Source: CAZTZL01 sp964537715
GTDB lineage: Bacteria; Zhuqueibacterota; QNDG01; DSAB01
NCBI GenBank assembly: GCA_964537715.1
Contig: CAZIAH010000101.1
Span: 1 to 14,878, forward strand
Direction of reading: 5' to 3'
DNA: 14,878 nucleotides
Below the pieces are notes generated by a model. That model searched no databases. It was not told where the DNA came from and saw only the letters and a program-made list of their open reading frames with translations. The translations under genes and the position numbers were made by a program. Numbering within the stretch: position 1 is the stretch's first letter; every line of letters begins with the position of its first letter. Of the stretch, positions 1 to 7,110 are shown one piece after another.

Positions 1-882
1 ATAATAATCAAGCGTTACAAAAACATCACCCTCCTTAAATTGATTTTCTTGTACCCCCCCCCCCGAGTCCCAACGATATACAACACCATATTTACAATGG
101 AAAAAATTGCTAAACAAAAGGACAACTGTTGAACTATTTTGGCATAATAATGCCATGTTGCAATTTTTATAAATATTATCAGTCAATTGGCTCGAAGACT
201 GGTTGTTTAACTCAATCGCAATCTGATCACAATTCAGAAAATTATTATATGAAATCTTCAAACTAGAATCTGTCAATCCTTTCGAAAGTTCAATCTTGAT
301 ACAATAACTATTGTCTGTAAACTCACAATGCGAAATCAGCAACGAATCACATTTATTGATATTTATTGCGTAATAGCAATCTCCAAATTTGCAATTTTTT
401 ACAGTTGCTCTGGTTTCCGTTCCCTGTATGCCATAAGATAAATAATTAAAAACACAATGGTTAAAAGTTGTTTGGTTGTAATCATTATACAGATTGATTC
501 CCCGCTGCAGTTCAATGTCCTGTCCGTATTCGAGAGACTGAAAAACAACCCTTTTAGTGCTGTCATCACTGCTGGCGTTTATGATTCCCCGCACATCAAG
601 CTGTCCCTTTACTTCATTACCATCCTCATCAAAATAAACATGCACATCTTTTTCTATAGTAAGAGTTGCATTCTCTCCAACAACCACGGTTCCGTGAACG
701 ATATAATCCTTTCCGCTCTCCCAGACTGTATTTTCGGTAATATCCCCGGTCACCTCAATCTGCGGGCGTTTTGTTTCCGGCTCGGTGGGGGAAGATTTGG
801 AGCAACCGGAAAAGGAAAAGGGAAGAAGGAGAACGGAGAAGGGAAGTAAAAACAAAACTATTTTTTGCGCTGTAAGTTTCAT
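1..882 (-). CDS. Right-handed beta-helix repeat lipoprotein (partial, C-terminus beyond the left edge)
   Basis: The frame is open from an ATG at 882 down to base 1 (294 codons, no stop), so the C-terminal part is missing. The N-terminus is a lipoprotein signal peptide: K2 and K7, a hydrophobic stretch, then FSGC with the lipidated Cys at residue 27, followed by a Ser/Pro/Glu-rich linker. From about residue 42 there is the cap typical of secreted parallel beta-helix proteins (TGDIT..TVW, VVGENATLTIE, QLDVRGIINAS). Repeats of the PbH1 type follow (NHCVF, KNCKF, SHCEF, NNFLNC, SNFFHC, ENQF), with Cys or Asn at the turn positions. It is probably anchored in the outer membrane or exposed on the surface. 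Glycan binding or lyase activity is possible, but no catalytic residues can be named. A run of 11 C (54-64) lies within the coding frame. The Shine-Dalgarno sequence is weak. Its purine-rich signal-peptide codons resemble the repeats just upstream. The fold is secure; the function is unknown. Confidence 0.85.
   Translation of the reverse strand, partial: MKLTAQKIVLFLLPFSVLLLPFSFSGCSKSSPTEPETKRPQIEVTGDITENTVWESGKDYIVHGTVVVGENATLTIEKDVHVYFDEDGNEVKGQLDVRGIINASSDDSTKRVVFQSLEYGQDIELQRGINLYNDYNQTTFNHCVFNYLSYGIQGTETRATVKNCKFGDCYYAININKCDSLLISHCEFTDNSYCIKIELSKGLTDSSLKISYNNFLNCDQIAIELNNQSSSQLTDNIYKNCNMALLCQNSSTVVLLFSNFFHCKYGVVYRWDSGGGVQENQFKEGDVFVTLDYY
54..64. repeat. 11-bp C/G homopolymer inside the lipoprotein gene
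   Basis: There are eleven consecutive C on the plus strand, read as G in the lipoprotein gene (end of a Ser codon, three Gly codons, start of a Val codon). The frame stays open and the beta-helix pattern (ENQF, then alternating hydrophobic residues) continues after the tract. The length shown is therefore the in-frame one. Tracts of this length are prone to slippage, both in the cell and during sequencing. Confidence 0.9.
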
Positions 883-1068
883 GTTGTTATGGAAAACGGA
901 AAAAGGAAGATGGAAAAGGGAATTGAAAACAAATAGTCTTTGTACATTGTTAGTTTCATAATAAACTGGAAAATGAAAGAGGGAATATGGAAAAGGATAC
1001 CCCAGCATTTCTGTTTTTCCATTTTCCTTTCCTCCCTATTCCGTTTTTCCTTACCTCCTTATTCTATA
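809..1068. repeat. Purine- and pyrimidine-rich degenerate repeats (GGAAAA-type words)
   Basis: On the plus strand, purine-rich words built on GGAAAA, GGAAGA and GGGAAT fill about 809-848 (within the lipoprotein signal-peptide codons), 890-934 and 967-996. A pyrimidine-rich mirror (TTTTTCC, CATTTTCC, CCTCCC, CCGTTTTTCC) fills 1012-1068. GGAAAATG at 968-975 is an exact inverted match of CATTTTCC at 1020-1027, so part of the block can fold back on itself. The same words occur at 1443-1475 on the other side of the broken four-helix-bundle gene. No coding function is seen between 883 and 1074. Confidence 0.6.
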
Positions 1069-1074
1069 TTCGTT

Positions 1075-1430
1075 TTAAAATTTTTCTTTCCGAACTTTGA
1101 TCAAATTATAAAGCATTGCAGATATCTTCTGAGTCGTCTTAATAAAATCACTTACGATAATATCTTTGATTATGCCGATTTCCTTCGCAATATAAAGCTG
1201 TGTGCGCAGCTCGGCACAACTCCCTCTAGCGATATGAAAAACTAAATATATTCCTTGTTTGTCCCCCGATCGTATCCTTCCGAAATGTTGGATGGAATCG
1301 AAACCGCTGAGCGCTGAATTTGATCTTTCAGTCCAAAATCTTTGCAGTCCTTCAGGTTGTTATAAATATCAATCACCAGTCGCATTGATTCTTTCCACAC
1401 ATCCAAATCTTCAAACCCCTTAACTGTCAT
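1075..1430 (-). pseudogene. Four-helix-bundle (S23 / 23S rRNA intervening-sequence type) protein, frameshifted
   Basis: The first frame, from ATG 1430, gives MTVKGFEDLDVWKESMRL and SAVSIPSNISEGYDRGTNKEYI, the N-terminal half of the four-helix-bundle family, and then stops at 1242-1244. A different frame continues directly as FHIARGSCAELRTQLYIA and runs to a TAA at 1075-1077, which is the conserved C-terminal half. The 356-bp span is one base short of 119 codons. A single missing base in the AT-rich stretch near 1245 therefore explains the break and would restore a protein of about 118 residues, the usual size. I chose ATG 1430 over the upstream codon at 1493 because the family normally begins just before the F-E-D-L motif. 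The upstream residues come from purine-rich repeat sequence. The molecular function of the family is poorly known, and such genes are often found inside surface-polysaccharide loci. Confidence 0.85.
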
Positions 1431-1442
1431 TGACAGGCTTGA

Positions 1443-1475
1443 CTCCCCTTTTCCATTCTCCATATTCCTTCTTTG
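1443..1475. repeat. Upstream copy of the GGAAAA-type repeat, inverted match to 982-991
   Basis: This pyrimidine-rich stretch, read on the minus strand, gives GGAATATGGA followed by GAATGGAAAAGGGG just upstream of the four-helix-bundle start. TCCATATTCC at 1459-1468 is an exact 10-bp inverted match to GGAATATGGA at 982-991. The broken gene therefore lies between inverted copies of the same word. Confidence 0.55.
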
Positions 1476-1533
1476 CAAATAGGTTGGGTCCACTTGGCAT
1501 ATTTAACCCATACGTTAAGCACAGGAGAACGGA

Positions 1534-2082
1534 TCAATCAAATAATTCAGCATCTTTGAAACGGGGCAGTTCCGCATCCTTTTCGGATAATTTCACGGCA
1601 TCTGGCGGGAGACGCCAGTCGATTTGCAGATCGGGATCGTTATAGCGAATGCCGCGCTCATGCTCTTTGGAATAATAATGATCCACTTTATATAAAAAGA
1701 CAGCATTCTTGCTCAAAACCACATATCCGTGCGCAAATCCTTTTGGAATGAAAAGTTGTTTTTTGTTCTCTCCGCTCAACTCGACAGCGACATGTTTCCC
1801 GAAATGAGGGGAGTGTTTCCGGATATCGACAGCGATATCCAATACGTAGCCTTGCACGACTCTCACGAGTTTGGACTGGGCAAAAGGTTCGACCTGGTAA
1901 TGCAGACCCCGGATCACACCGTACTCACTGCACGCTTCATTGTCCTGGACAAAAACGAGTTTTGAAAAGCCGGATTCAAAACGGGTTACATTGTAACTTT
2001 CAAAAAAGTATCCGCGGTCGTCACGAAAGACTTTCGGTTCAATGAGAATTACATCTGGAATGGCTGTTTGGGAAATCTTCAT
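1534..2082 (-). CDS. rmlC: dTDP-4-dehydrorhamnose 3,5-epimerase
   Basis: The product is a cupin epimerase that converts dTDP-4-keto-6-deoxyglucose to the dTDP-L-rhamnose precursor. From ATG 2082 it has 182 residues, the normal length. It shows FRDDRGYFFESYN, FVQDNE, GVIRGLHYQ (catalytic His at 61), FIPKGFAHGY, YKVDHYYS with the active-site Tyr region, and IRYNDPDLQIDW near the end. All the hallmark motifs of true RmlC are present. A TTG at 2094 would add four residues, but the ATG fits the family better. The gap to the preceding nucleotidyltransferase stop is 56 bp, so it is probably the last gene of that transcript. No rmlA or rmlD lies beside it, and rmlB is about 11 kb away on the other strand. 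Because of this the product could feed a sugar other than rhamnose, or the partners may lie outside the window. Confidence 0.93.
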   Translation of the reverse strand: MKISQTAIPDVILIEPKVFRDDRGYFFESYNVTRFESGFSKLVFVQDNEACSEYGVIRGLHYQVEPFAQSKLVRVVQGYVLDIAVDIRKHSPHFGKHVAVELSGENKKQLFIPKGFAHGYVVLSKNAVFLYKVDHYYSKEHERGIRYNDPDLQIDWRLPPDAVKLSEKDAELPRFKDAELFD

Positions 2083-2138
2083 GTCGATTATCAATTTAAA
2101 TCGGTTATCTCTTTTCTACTATAAAAATAAAAAACCAA

Positions 2139-2864
2139 TCATGACACGTCAAAAGTGTCTGTTTTTTTGAACAATTCTTTCGTTCTCTGATAATCTTCTT
2201 CAAAATCGATCTCACACCAGGGAAATCCATCCGTCGGAATAAACCCAATGTATCCTTTTTTCATATCGATCAATTCCTGAATGGCATGTTCGAAGAATGC
2301 TTGAAACCGGTTATTTTCCATGGCCTTGACGACAACCGATTTTAAATCTTCTAAAATATGAGACCGAATTTTTGTGACTCCGATAAACTCTCCGTCCGCG
2401 GTTTCGGAGGACATCTCTTTATTGATTTCTACAACGGCGTCATTGATAATTTTAACCTTCATATCCTCCTCTTTACAAGTCTTGAAATCGATCGGCAAAA
2501 CGATATCGTGATCGGCCTTCATTAAATTTTCAAATATTTTTTCATGAAAAATAGTATCCGCATGAAAATAAATAAAATCATCATGCAGGAGGTGCTGGGC
2601 ACACCAAAAAGAGACAAGCACATTGGTGGTCATGTAAAAGGGATTAAATGCAAAAGTCACGTCCTGCGAGGCAAAATCCGTTTCGAACCGGTTTTTCTGA
2701 TAGCCAGTGACAATGATAATATCATCGATTCCGATTTCTCTGATGAGACGCAACTGTCTCTCGATCAATGTTTCCCCGTTGACCTTTAAATAGGATTTCG
2801 GCTTCCCCTTTGTGAGTTGTTCCAAACGGCGTCCGTAACCGGCAGCCATGATAATCGCCTGCAT
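2139..2864 (-). CDS. Sugar/polyol/choline-phosphate-type nucleotidyltransferase (LicC-like NTP transferase)
   Basis: This is a 241-residue single-domain nucleotidyltransferase of the GT-A-like fold. The N-terminus has AAGYGRRL (residues 7-14) with the activating Lys at about 23 in the KGKPKSYL stretch. Asp103 in FHADTIF is the expected metal ligand. The C-terminal FPWCEIDFEEDY (Asp220) is the second metal site, as in LicC-like cytidylyltransferases. It has no hexapeptide repeat or extra domain, unlike GlmU or RmlA relatives. The reaction is probably CTP (or another NTP) plus a phosphorylated alcohol giving an NDP-alcohol; the substrate cannot be read from the sequence. It starts 10 bp after the alcohol dehydrogenase stop, with AAAGGAG at 2870-2876 overlapping that stop, which indicates translational coupling. 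Its place after an aldolase, kinase and reductase suggests that it activates their product. Confidence 0.88.
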   Translation of the reverse strand: MQAIIMAAGYGRRLEQLTKGKPKSYLKVNGETLIERQLRLIREIGIDDIIIVTGYQKNRFETDFASQDVTFAFNPFYMTTNVLVSFWCAQHLLHDDFIYFHADTIFHEKIFENLMKADHDIVLPIDFKTCKEEDMKVKIINDAVVEINKEMSSETADGEFIGVTKIRSHILEDLKSVVVKAMENNRFQAFFEHAIQELIDMKKGYIGFIPTDGFPWCEIDFEEDYQRTKELFKKTDTFDVS

Positions 2865-2874
2865 GAATGCTCCT

Positions 2875-4038
2875 TTACCATGAGTCCTGACATATTTTCA
2901 AAATGGCTTCTTTCGAAGTATCCCCCGGATCCATCGTCAGATCGCCCTCGATTTCATCTACCAGCTGTGAACACATTCCTTTCGGCAAACCGAAATCGCG
3001 CATCCGGTGATAGACTCCTATGGTCTTCATAAACGATTCGATTCTTTCGGTGATCGAATGCGCTTTTTCTTCTGTTGAGGTTTTTTTATCAAACGGAGGT
3101 CCCGGCAAAACCGCTGCGATCTGCGCAAATTGTTCCAGCGCATACGGAAAGGTCGCACGGCACCAGGCCGGGTAAAACGAAGCCAGGCCCCGGGCATGAC
3201 TGCAATTGGTGTGCGCTCCCAAAGGATATTGCATGCGATGAGGAAGACAGGTAGTGGAATTGGCCAGATTGATCCCACCCAGGGTACTGGCCAGCATCAA
3301 TTTCCTGCGCGCTTCAACATCCATTCCATTTTTCAAAACCTTTGGCAAATGGGTCACTACAGTTTGAATAGAATACTCAGAAAACAAAATCGTAATGGGA
3401 TTGGCCTTCCTGGATACAAGAGTTTCAATACCGTGAGTCAAAATATCGAAGCCGGTTTCAGCCGTGACGGATGGGGGGAGAGAATAGGTCAATTCAGGAT
3501 CAACAATAGCCAGCCGAGGAAATAAAGCCTCACCGCGTAATCCTATTTTCTTTTTCTCTTTGACATCGGTAATGATGGCCCCCTTGCTCATTTCAGAACC
3601 GGTGCCGGCGGTCGTCGGAACCGCAATAATGGGCAACGTAGAGACAGGCGCCGGAATTCCATTGCGTATAAAAAATTCGACCGGTTCTCTCCCCGGAATG
3701 CAGGCGGCGATTGCTTTGGCCGCATCCATCACGCTTCCCCCGCCGATGCCCATGATCGCCTCAATCTTTTTTTCCCTTCCCAACTGTACGGCTTCATTGA
3801 TCTCATCCGATTTGGGATTGGAAGTAATATTCGAAAAAAAACTCAAATTTAGGTGCTTCAATGCAGTTTTAATTTTCCCCAATGCGCCGCTTTTTTCTGC
3901 GGCCTGGTTATCGGTAACTAAAAGAATCCTTTCGGCAAAAGTGAGGTGCTTCGAAATATGACTGATCTCTCCCTCGCCGAAAATCAACTTCGTGGGCGCC
4001 AAAAATTCCATTCGGTACAGGTCTTCTTCATTCATCAT
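2875..4038 (-). CDS. Iron-containing (group III) alcohol dehydrogenase family protein
   Basis: This is a 387-residue NAD(P)-dependent dehydrogenase of the Fe-ADH superfamily. It has the nucleotide-binding GGGSVMDAAK (residues 99-108) and PTTAGTGSE (141-149). All four metal ligands fall at canonical spacing: Asp198 and His202 (TGFDILTHGIE), His267 (LPHRM) and His281 (CSHARGLA). The PLGAH..SHARGLA region is variant-looking compared with the common HAMEHPLSA form. The family reduces aldehydes or ketones, including phosphorylated or phosphonylated ones, and oxidises polyols, so the substrate is open. Its ATG overlaps the upstream kinase stop as ATGA (4035-4038), and a second in-frame ATG follows directly. 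Given its neighbours I infer reduction of a ketose or aldehyde intermediate to an alcohol before nucleotide activation. Membership in the family is secure; the role is inferred. Confidence 0.92.
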   Translation of the reverse strand: MMNEEDLYRMEFLAPTKLIFGEGEISHISKHLTFAERILLVTDNQAAEKSGALGKIKTALKHLNLSFFSNITSNPKSDEINEAVQLGREKKIEAIMGIGGGSVMDAAKAIAACIPGREPVEFFIRNGIPAPVSTLPIIAVPTTAGTGSEMSKGAIITDVKEKKKIGLRGEALFPRLAIVDPELTYSLPPSVTAETGFDILTHGIETLVSRKANPITILFSEYSIQTVVTHLPKVLKNGMDVEARRKLMLASTLGGINLANSTTCLPHRMQYPLGAHTNCSHARGLASFYPAWCRATFPYALEQFAQIAAVLPGPPFDKKTSTEEKAHSITERIESFMKTIGVYHRMRDFGLPKGMCSQLVDEIEGDLTMDPGDTSKEAILKICQDSW

Positions 4039-5570
4039 AGATTTTCAATTCTTTCTATCTTTTCAAAATAAGCTTCCGATATCAGCTTTTGCCTTTTCAT
4101 ATAAACGGGTTTCAATATTTGATAGACTTCTTTGTACATTTCAAAAATTTTACCATACAAATCCGTGTTCTCGACATTCGGGAAAACCACTTCACGGGTT
4201 TTGACGACCCGGGTGGCTTCTGACAAAGAAGAGAACAGGTTGATGCTGATGCCGGTTAAAATAAATGCGCCGAGTGATGTCGTCTCGAATTCATCGATCA
4301 GATGCACTTCTTTACCCAAAATATCGGCTTTAATTTGAGCAATGAATTGAATCCGGGCCAGTCCGCCTGAAAACCGGACGGTCTTAACATGAACGCCCTG
4401 GGATTGAATCGATTCCATCAGTTGAAAAACAGAATACCCGACACTCTCAAAAACGGCTCGTACTAGGTCTTTCCGGGTATGCGATCTTTCCAGACCGAAA
4501 AACACGCCGCGCGCCAACGGATCCCATAGAGGTGCCCTTTCTCCTAACAGATAGGGCAGGAAAATGATGCCGTGACCGCCGGGCAAACTTTCTTTGGCTT
4601 CATTCTCCATGACTTCATAAGGAGATTTTTCATCCCGATAAAAGCACTGCTTGACCCACTCAATTAAACCTCCACCCATATTATTGGAACCGCCGATGAT
4701 AAAAATATTATGGGTGGGTTCATACTGGGTGTATATTTGCGTATTAATGGTCCTTGGCTTCTTTTTTGTCAACACTCTTAAAGAAGAAATTGTGCCGGAC
4801 ACATCACAGGCTTCCCCTTCATCGGATGCACCCGAACCAAAAAAAGCACAGATCGCATCATACGTTGTCAAAATCACCTTGATTTCTCTGGTGGCAGGAA
4901 ATGAAATCAAACTTTTAAACTTGGATGACGCAGGACCGATTTCACAACCAATATTTTCGACAGGAGGTAGAGTCTCTTCGGGGATTTTAAGTTCTCTCAA
5001 TAATTCACTCGGATACCTTCTCTTTTGAATATCATAATAAAATTTTTCTGCATTGAGTACATCGGTTACGATGATATCGGTCATTCGATAAATCAAAAAA
5101 TCATTGGGAGATAAAAAATATTTTGTTTGAGAAAATAATTCCGGTTCCTTATTTTGCATCCACATTATTTTTGGAATCATCAAAGACGGCTGTGCAACCA
5201 CATTGGGATTCTCTTTCTGAAGCGATTGAAATTGGCTCGTTTTCTTCAGGATTTCCGCTTGTAAAACCGCACGCCTGTCTGAAACCATGATACTGCTGGT
5301 CAAAGACTGCCCTCCACTGTTGACCGGCACCAAGCAGGATGATGAAGAAGTGACTGTGATATATTGTATCGATTTTTTGATTTCACTCTCTCGGACGGCC
5401 TCCTTGATCACTTCGATCCCTTTTTGCCACCATTCCTCGGGATCCTGCTCGACCTGTTCTCCATACAAAAAAGTATTGACTGGTTTGGAAACGGATTTTA
5501 ATTTCTGACCCTTTTTATTGAACACAATGGCTCGAATACTCTTGAGCCCCAAATTCAGAATCAATACCAT
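4035..5570 (-). CDS. FGGY-family carbohydrate kinase (xylulokinase-like) with altered phosphate-1 motif
   Basis: This is a 511-residue sugar or polyol kinase of the FGGY family, with two actin-like ATPase domains. Visible motifs are EQDPEEWW in the first domain, TYDAICAFFGSG with the catalytic-base Asp at 238 (close to the family position), the substrate-lid motif GERAPLWDPLARGVFFGL, and RFSGGLARIQFIAQIKAD in the second domain. One thing is odd. The first motif, normally D-x-G-T, which helps bind Mg-ATP, reads LNLGLKS here, with Asn at residue 6 in place of Asp and Leu for Thr. The rest of the active site looks intact, so I would not call it dead. The family phosphorylates ketoses, glycerol and pentitols; the substrate is unknown. 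Its ATG lies inside the end of the aldolase gene (10-bp overlap, 5561-5570), and its stop overlaps the dehydrogenase start. Confidence 0.92.
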   Translation of the reverse strand: MVLILNLGLKSIRAIVFNKKGQKLKSVSKPVNTFLYGEQVEQDPEEWWQKGIEVIKEAVRESEIKKSIQYITVTSSSSCLVPVNSGGQSLTSSIMVSDRRAVLQAEILKKTSQFQSLQKENPNVVAQPSLMIPKIMWMQNKEPELFSQTKYFLSPNDFLIYRMTDIIVTDVLNAEKFYYDIQKRRYPSELLRELKIPEETLPPVENIGCEIGPASSKFKSLISFPATREIKVILTTYDAICAFFGSGASDEGEACDVSGTISSLRVLTKKKPRTINTQIYTQYEPTHNIFIIGGSNNMGGGLIEWVKQCFYRDEKSPYEVMENEAKESLPGGHGIIFLPYLLGERAPLWDPLARGVFFGLERSHTRKDLVRAVFESVGYSVFQLMESIQSQGVHVKTVRFSGGLARIQFIAQIKADILGKEVHLIDEFETTSLGAFILTGISINLFSSLSEATRVVKTREVVFPNVENTDLYGKIFEMYKEVYQILKPVYMKRQKLISEAYFEKIERIENL

Positions 5571-6373
5571 GATTTCTTTCCTGCAAACAATTTGATTTTT
5601 TTGATTACCAACCGTTTGACTTCTTCAACTGCATATTTCGAAAACGCAACAAAATTAAAGCTTTTATGCCTCTTTATATAATTTTCAAACGACGTTGAAT
5701 AACATTCCTTGATTTCAGTCGAAATATTGATCTTTTTAATCCCCAGATCGATAGCGCGAAGAATGTCCTGATCTGCAAGTCCGGATCCGCCGTGAAGAAC
5801 AAGAGGTTGATCGGGAATCAGATGATGAATCTTTTTTAGTAAATCGAAATCCAGTACATTCTCGGTCGTTGTATAGTGTCCATGCTTGTTGCCGATTCCA
5901 ACGGCCAGATAATCGACTTTTGCTTCACGAACATACTGAACCACCTCATCCACTTTGACCTTATTCTCATCGTTCCCATGCGATCCGTCTTCCTCCCCCC
6001 TAATTTGACCCAGTTCCCCTTCCGCAATAATGTTGCGAGCGTGGGCCTTTTCAACAACTTTTTTTGTCAGGTGGATGTTCTCTTCCAGCGGCAGATGGGA
6101 AGCATCCATCATCACCGAATCCCAACCGGCTTCGATGCACCGATCAATCAATTGAATATCCAAACAATGATCAAGGTGTATTTTGAACAGATTCCGGTTC
6201 AAATCACGGATCGCCAGCGAGATGAGTTCAAACAGTTTTTCGGGAGACCAATATTTGACGACAGAAGCAGAGGTTTGCATAAAAATACATGCATTTTCAA
6301 CAGATGCCGCTTCGGCAACGCCACGAATGGTCTCATAATTGAATATGTTAAATGCTCCAAAGATTTCGGACAT
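5561..6373 (-). CDS. Class II (zinc) ketose-bisphosphate aldolase family protein
   Basis: The 270-residue product belongs to the FbaA/KbaY/GatY aldolases, which join or split dihydroxyacetone phosphate and an aldehyde. It shows GAFNIFNYET at the N-terminus, HLDHC with catalytic Asp68 and zinc ligand His69, SVMMDASHLPLEENI, EGELGQIRGEED, GIGNKHGHY with His164, LHGGSG with His194, and INISTEIK with Asn216. All catalytic and zinc residues are therefore present. The N-terminus lacks roughly 15 residues found in KbaY-type enzymes. Two stop codons (TAA TAA) sit in frame just upstream, so this ATG is the start, and no Shine-Dalgarno sequence is obvious. It lies 173 bp after the NusG-like gene and overlaps the kinase gene. 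With an NTP transferase downstream, a biosynthetic role in making a ketose phosphate seems likelier than sugar breakdown. Confidence 0.92.
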   Translation of the reverse strand: MSEIFGAFNIFNYETIRGVAEAASVENACIFMQTSASVVKYWSPEKLFELISLAIRDLNRNLFKIHLDHCLDIQLIDRCIEAGWDSVMMDASHLPLEENIHLTKKVVEKAHARNIIAEGELGQIRGEEDGSHGNDENKVKVDEVVQYVREAKVDYLAVGIGNKHGHYTTTENVLDFDLLKKIHHLIPDQPLVLHGGSGLADQDILRAIDLGIKKINISTEIKECYSTSFENYIKRHKSFNFVAFSKYAVEEVKRLVIKKIKLFAGKKSWY

Positions 6374-6420
6374 AAATTCTTATTAAATGTTGAAATGGAA
6401 AACTGTGTTTGATTTTGGAT

Positions 6421-6431
6421 ATAGCTCCGCC
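6421..6431 (-). promoter_or_regulatory. ops-like sequence between the NusG-like gene and the aldolase gene (weak)
   Basis: Read on the minus strand this is GGCGGAGCTAT, which equals the ops/JUMPStart core GGCGGTAG followed by CTAT but with the T after GGCGG missing. It lies in the 173-bp gap downstream of a NusG-paralogue gene, where a recruitment signal would make sense. One 11-bp near match could be chance. Confidence 0.2.
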
Positions 6432-6546
6432 ATTTCAGTCCCAGGAAATAAACATCTCTGACTAAAAATAACAGTTGTATCTTACTAAATTTCTTGTTAA
6501 AAACCAAAACTATTATTTTAAATATCGCGCACTGACCGATTCTTTT

Positions 6547-7053
6547 TTAATTGAGCATTTTGACATCCGACCGGGAAACACACAACCGAAGCGCCTGATT
6601 AATGGACGGCACAGAAACAACGAGCCGGCTCCGACCCTGAATTTCGACAAGCCTTCCCTCAATTCCCATTAGTGGACCTCGAACAATGGACACACGATCC
6701 CCTACATTCATCGTAACACACGATTCCACACATTCACCCTCTTTTAAAATGCGCCTGATGCGGTCGATTTCTTCTTCAGGAACGACAGCAGGCCGGCCCA
6801 GAAATTCCACCATGCGTATCACTCCGGTCGTCTGGAGAGAACGATAAAGCTCAACCGAATCCCCCTGGATAAAAACATATCCCCGGAAAAGAGGCTCATC
6901 CACCCATTTTTTCCGGTCGCTCCATTGTTTTAATACATGTGTAAGAGGCAAATATGAAAGAATTCCCTTTTTCTGGATTTCATTTGCCACCCGTTTTTCA
7001 AAGCGCGGCCGTGTATAGAGCGCATGCCAGTGTTTTTGTGTTCCCGTTTCCAT
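6547..7053 (-). CDS. NusG-like transcription antiterminator (UpxY/RfaH type)
   Basis: This is a 168-residue specialised NusG paralogue. The NGN domain has HWHALYTRPRFEKRVANEI, then SYLPLTHVLKQWSDRKKW, PLFRGYVFIQ and a GVIRMVEFLGRPAVVP segment. A C-terminal KOW domain follows (about residues 113-168), with GDRVSIVRGPLMGIEGRLVE. Paralogues of this type bind RNA polymerase and help it read through long surface-polysaccharide operons. Usually the gene is the first of the operon it controls, as here: it precedes the aldolase-kinase-dehydrogenase-nucleotidyltransferase-rmlC run. It is preceded by a 240-bp non-coding stretch with a candidate promoter and hairpins. No clear Shine-Dalgarno sequence is seen before ATG 7053. 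The family is secure; the target operon is inferred from position. Confidence 0.93.
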   Translation of the reverse strand: METGTQKHWHALYTRPRFEKRVANEIQKKGILSYLPLTHVLKQWSDRKKWVDEPLFRGYVFIQGDSVELYRSLQTTGVIRMVEFLGRPAVVPEEEIDRIRRILKEGECVESCVTMNVGDRVSIVRGPLMGIEGRLVEIQGRSRLVVSVPSINQALRLCVSRSDVKMLN

Positions 7054-7110
7054 CGAATGGTTTATCTATTCGTTGATCTTTATCAATCCGACCCTACCAT
7101 TGAATCTTGA

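Noticed and set aside
457..849. 130-codon plus-strand open frame near the left edge
   Set aside because: It is antisense to the lipoprotein frame, which has a signal peptide, lipobox and beta-helix repeats and is open to base 1.
940..1245. 101-codon plus-strand open frame through the repeats and pseudogene
   Set aside because: It consists of repeat sequence and the antisense of the four-helix-bundle C-terminal half.
1502..1518. TTAAC/GTTAA inverted repeat after rmlC, considered as a terminator
   Set aside because: The stem is only 5 bp, AT-rich and without a U-run, so it is too weak to call.
6199..6507. 102-codon minus-strand frame upstream of and into the aldolase, considered as a missing aldolase N-terminus
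   Set aside because: The residues upstream of the aldolase ATG do not resemble the family N-terminus in any frame, and double stop codons precede the ATG. The short N-terminus appears natural.
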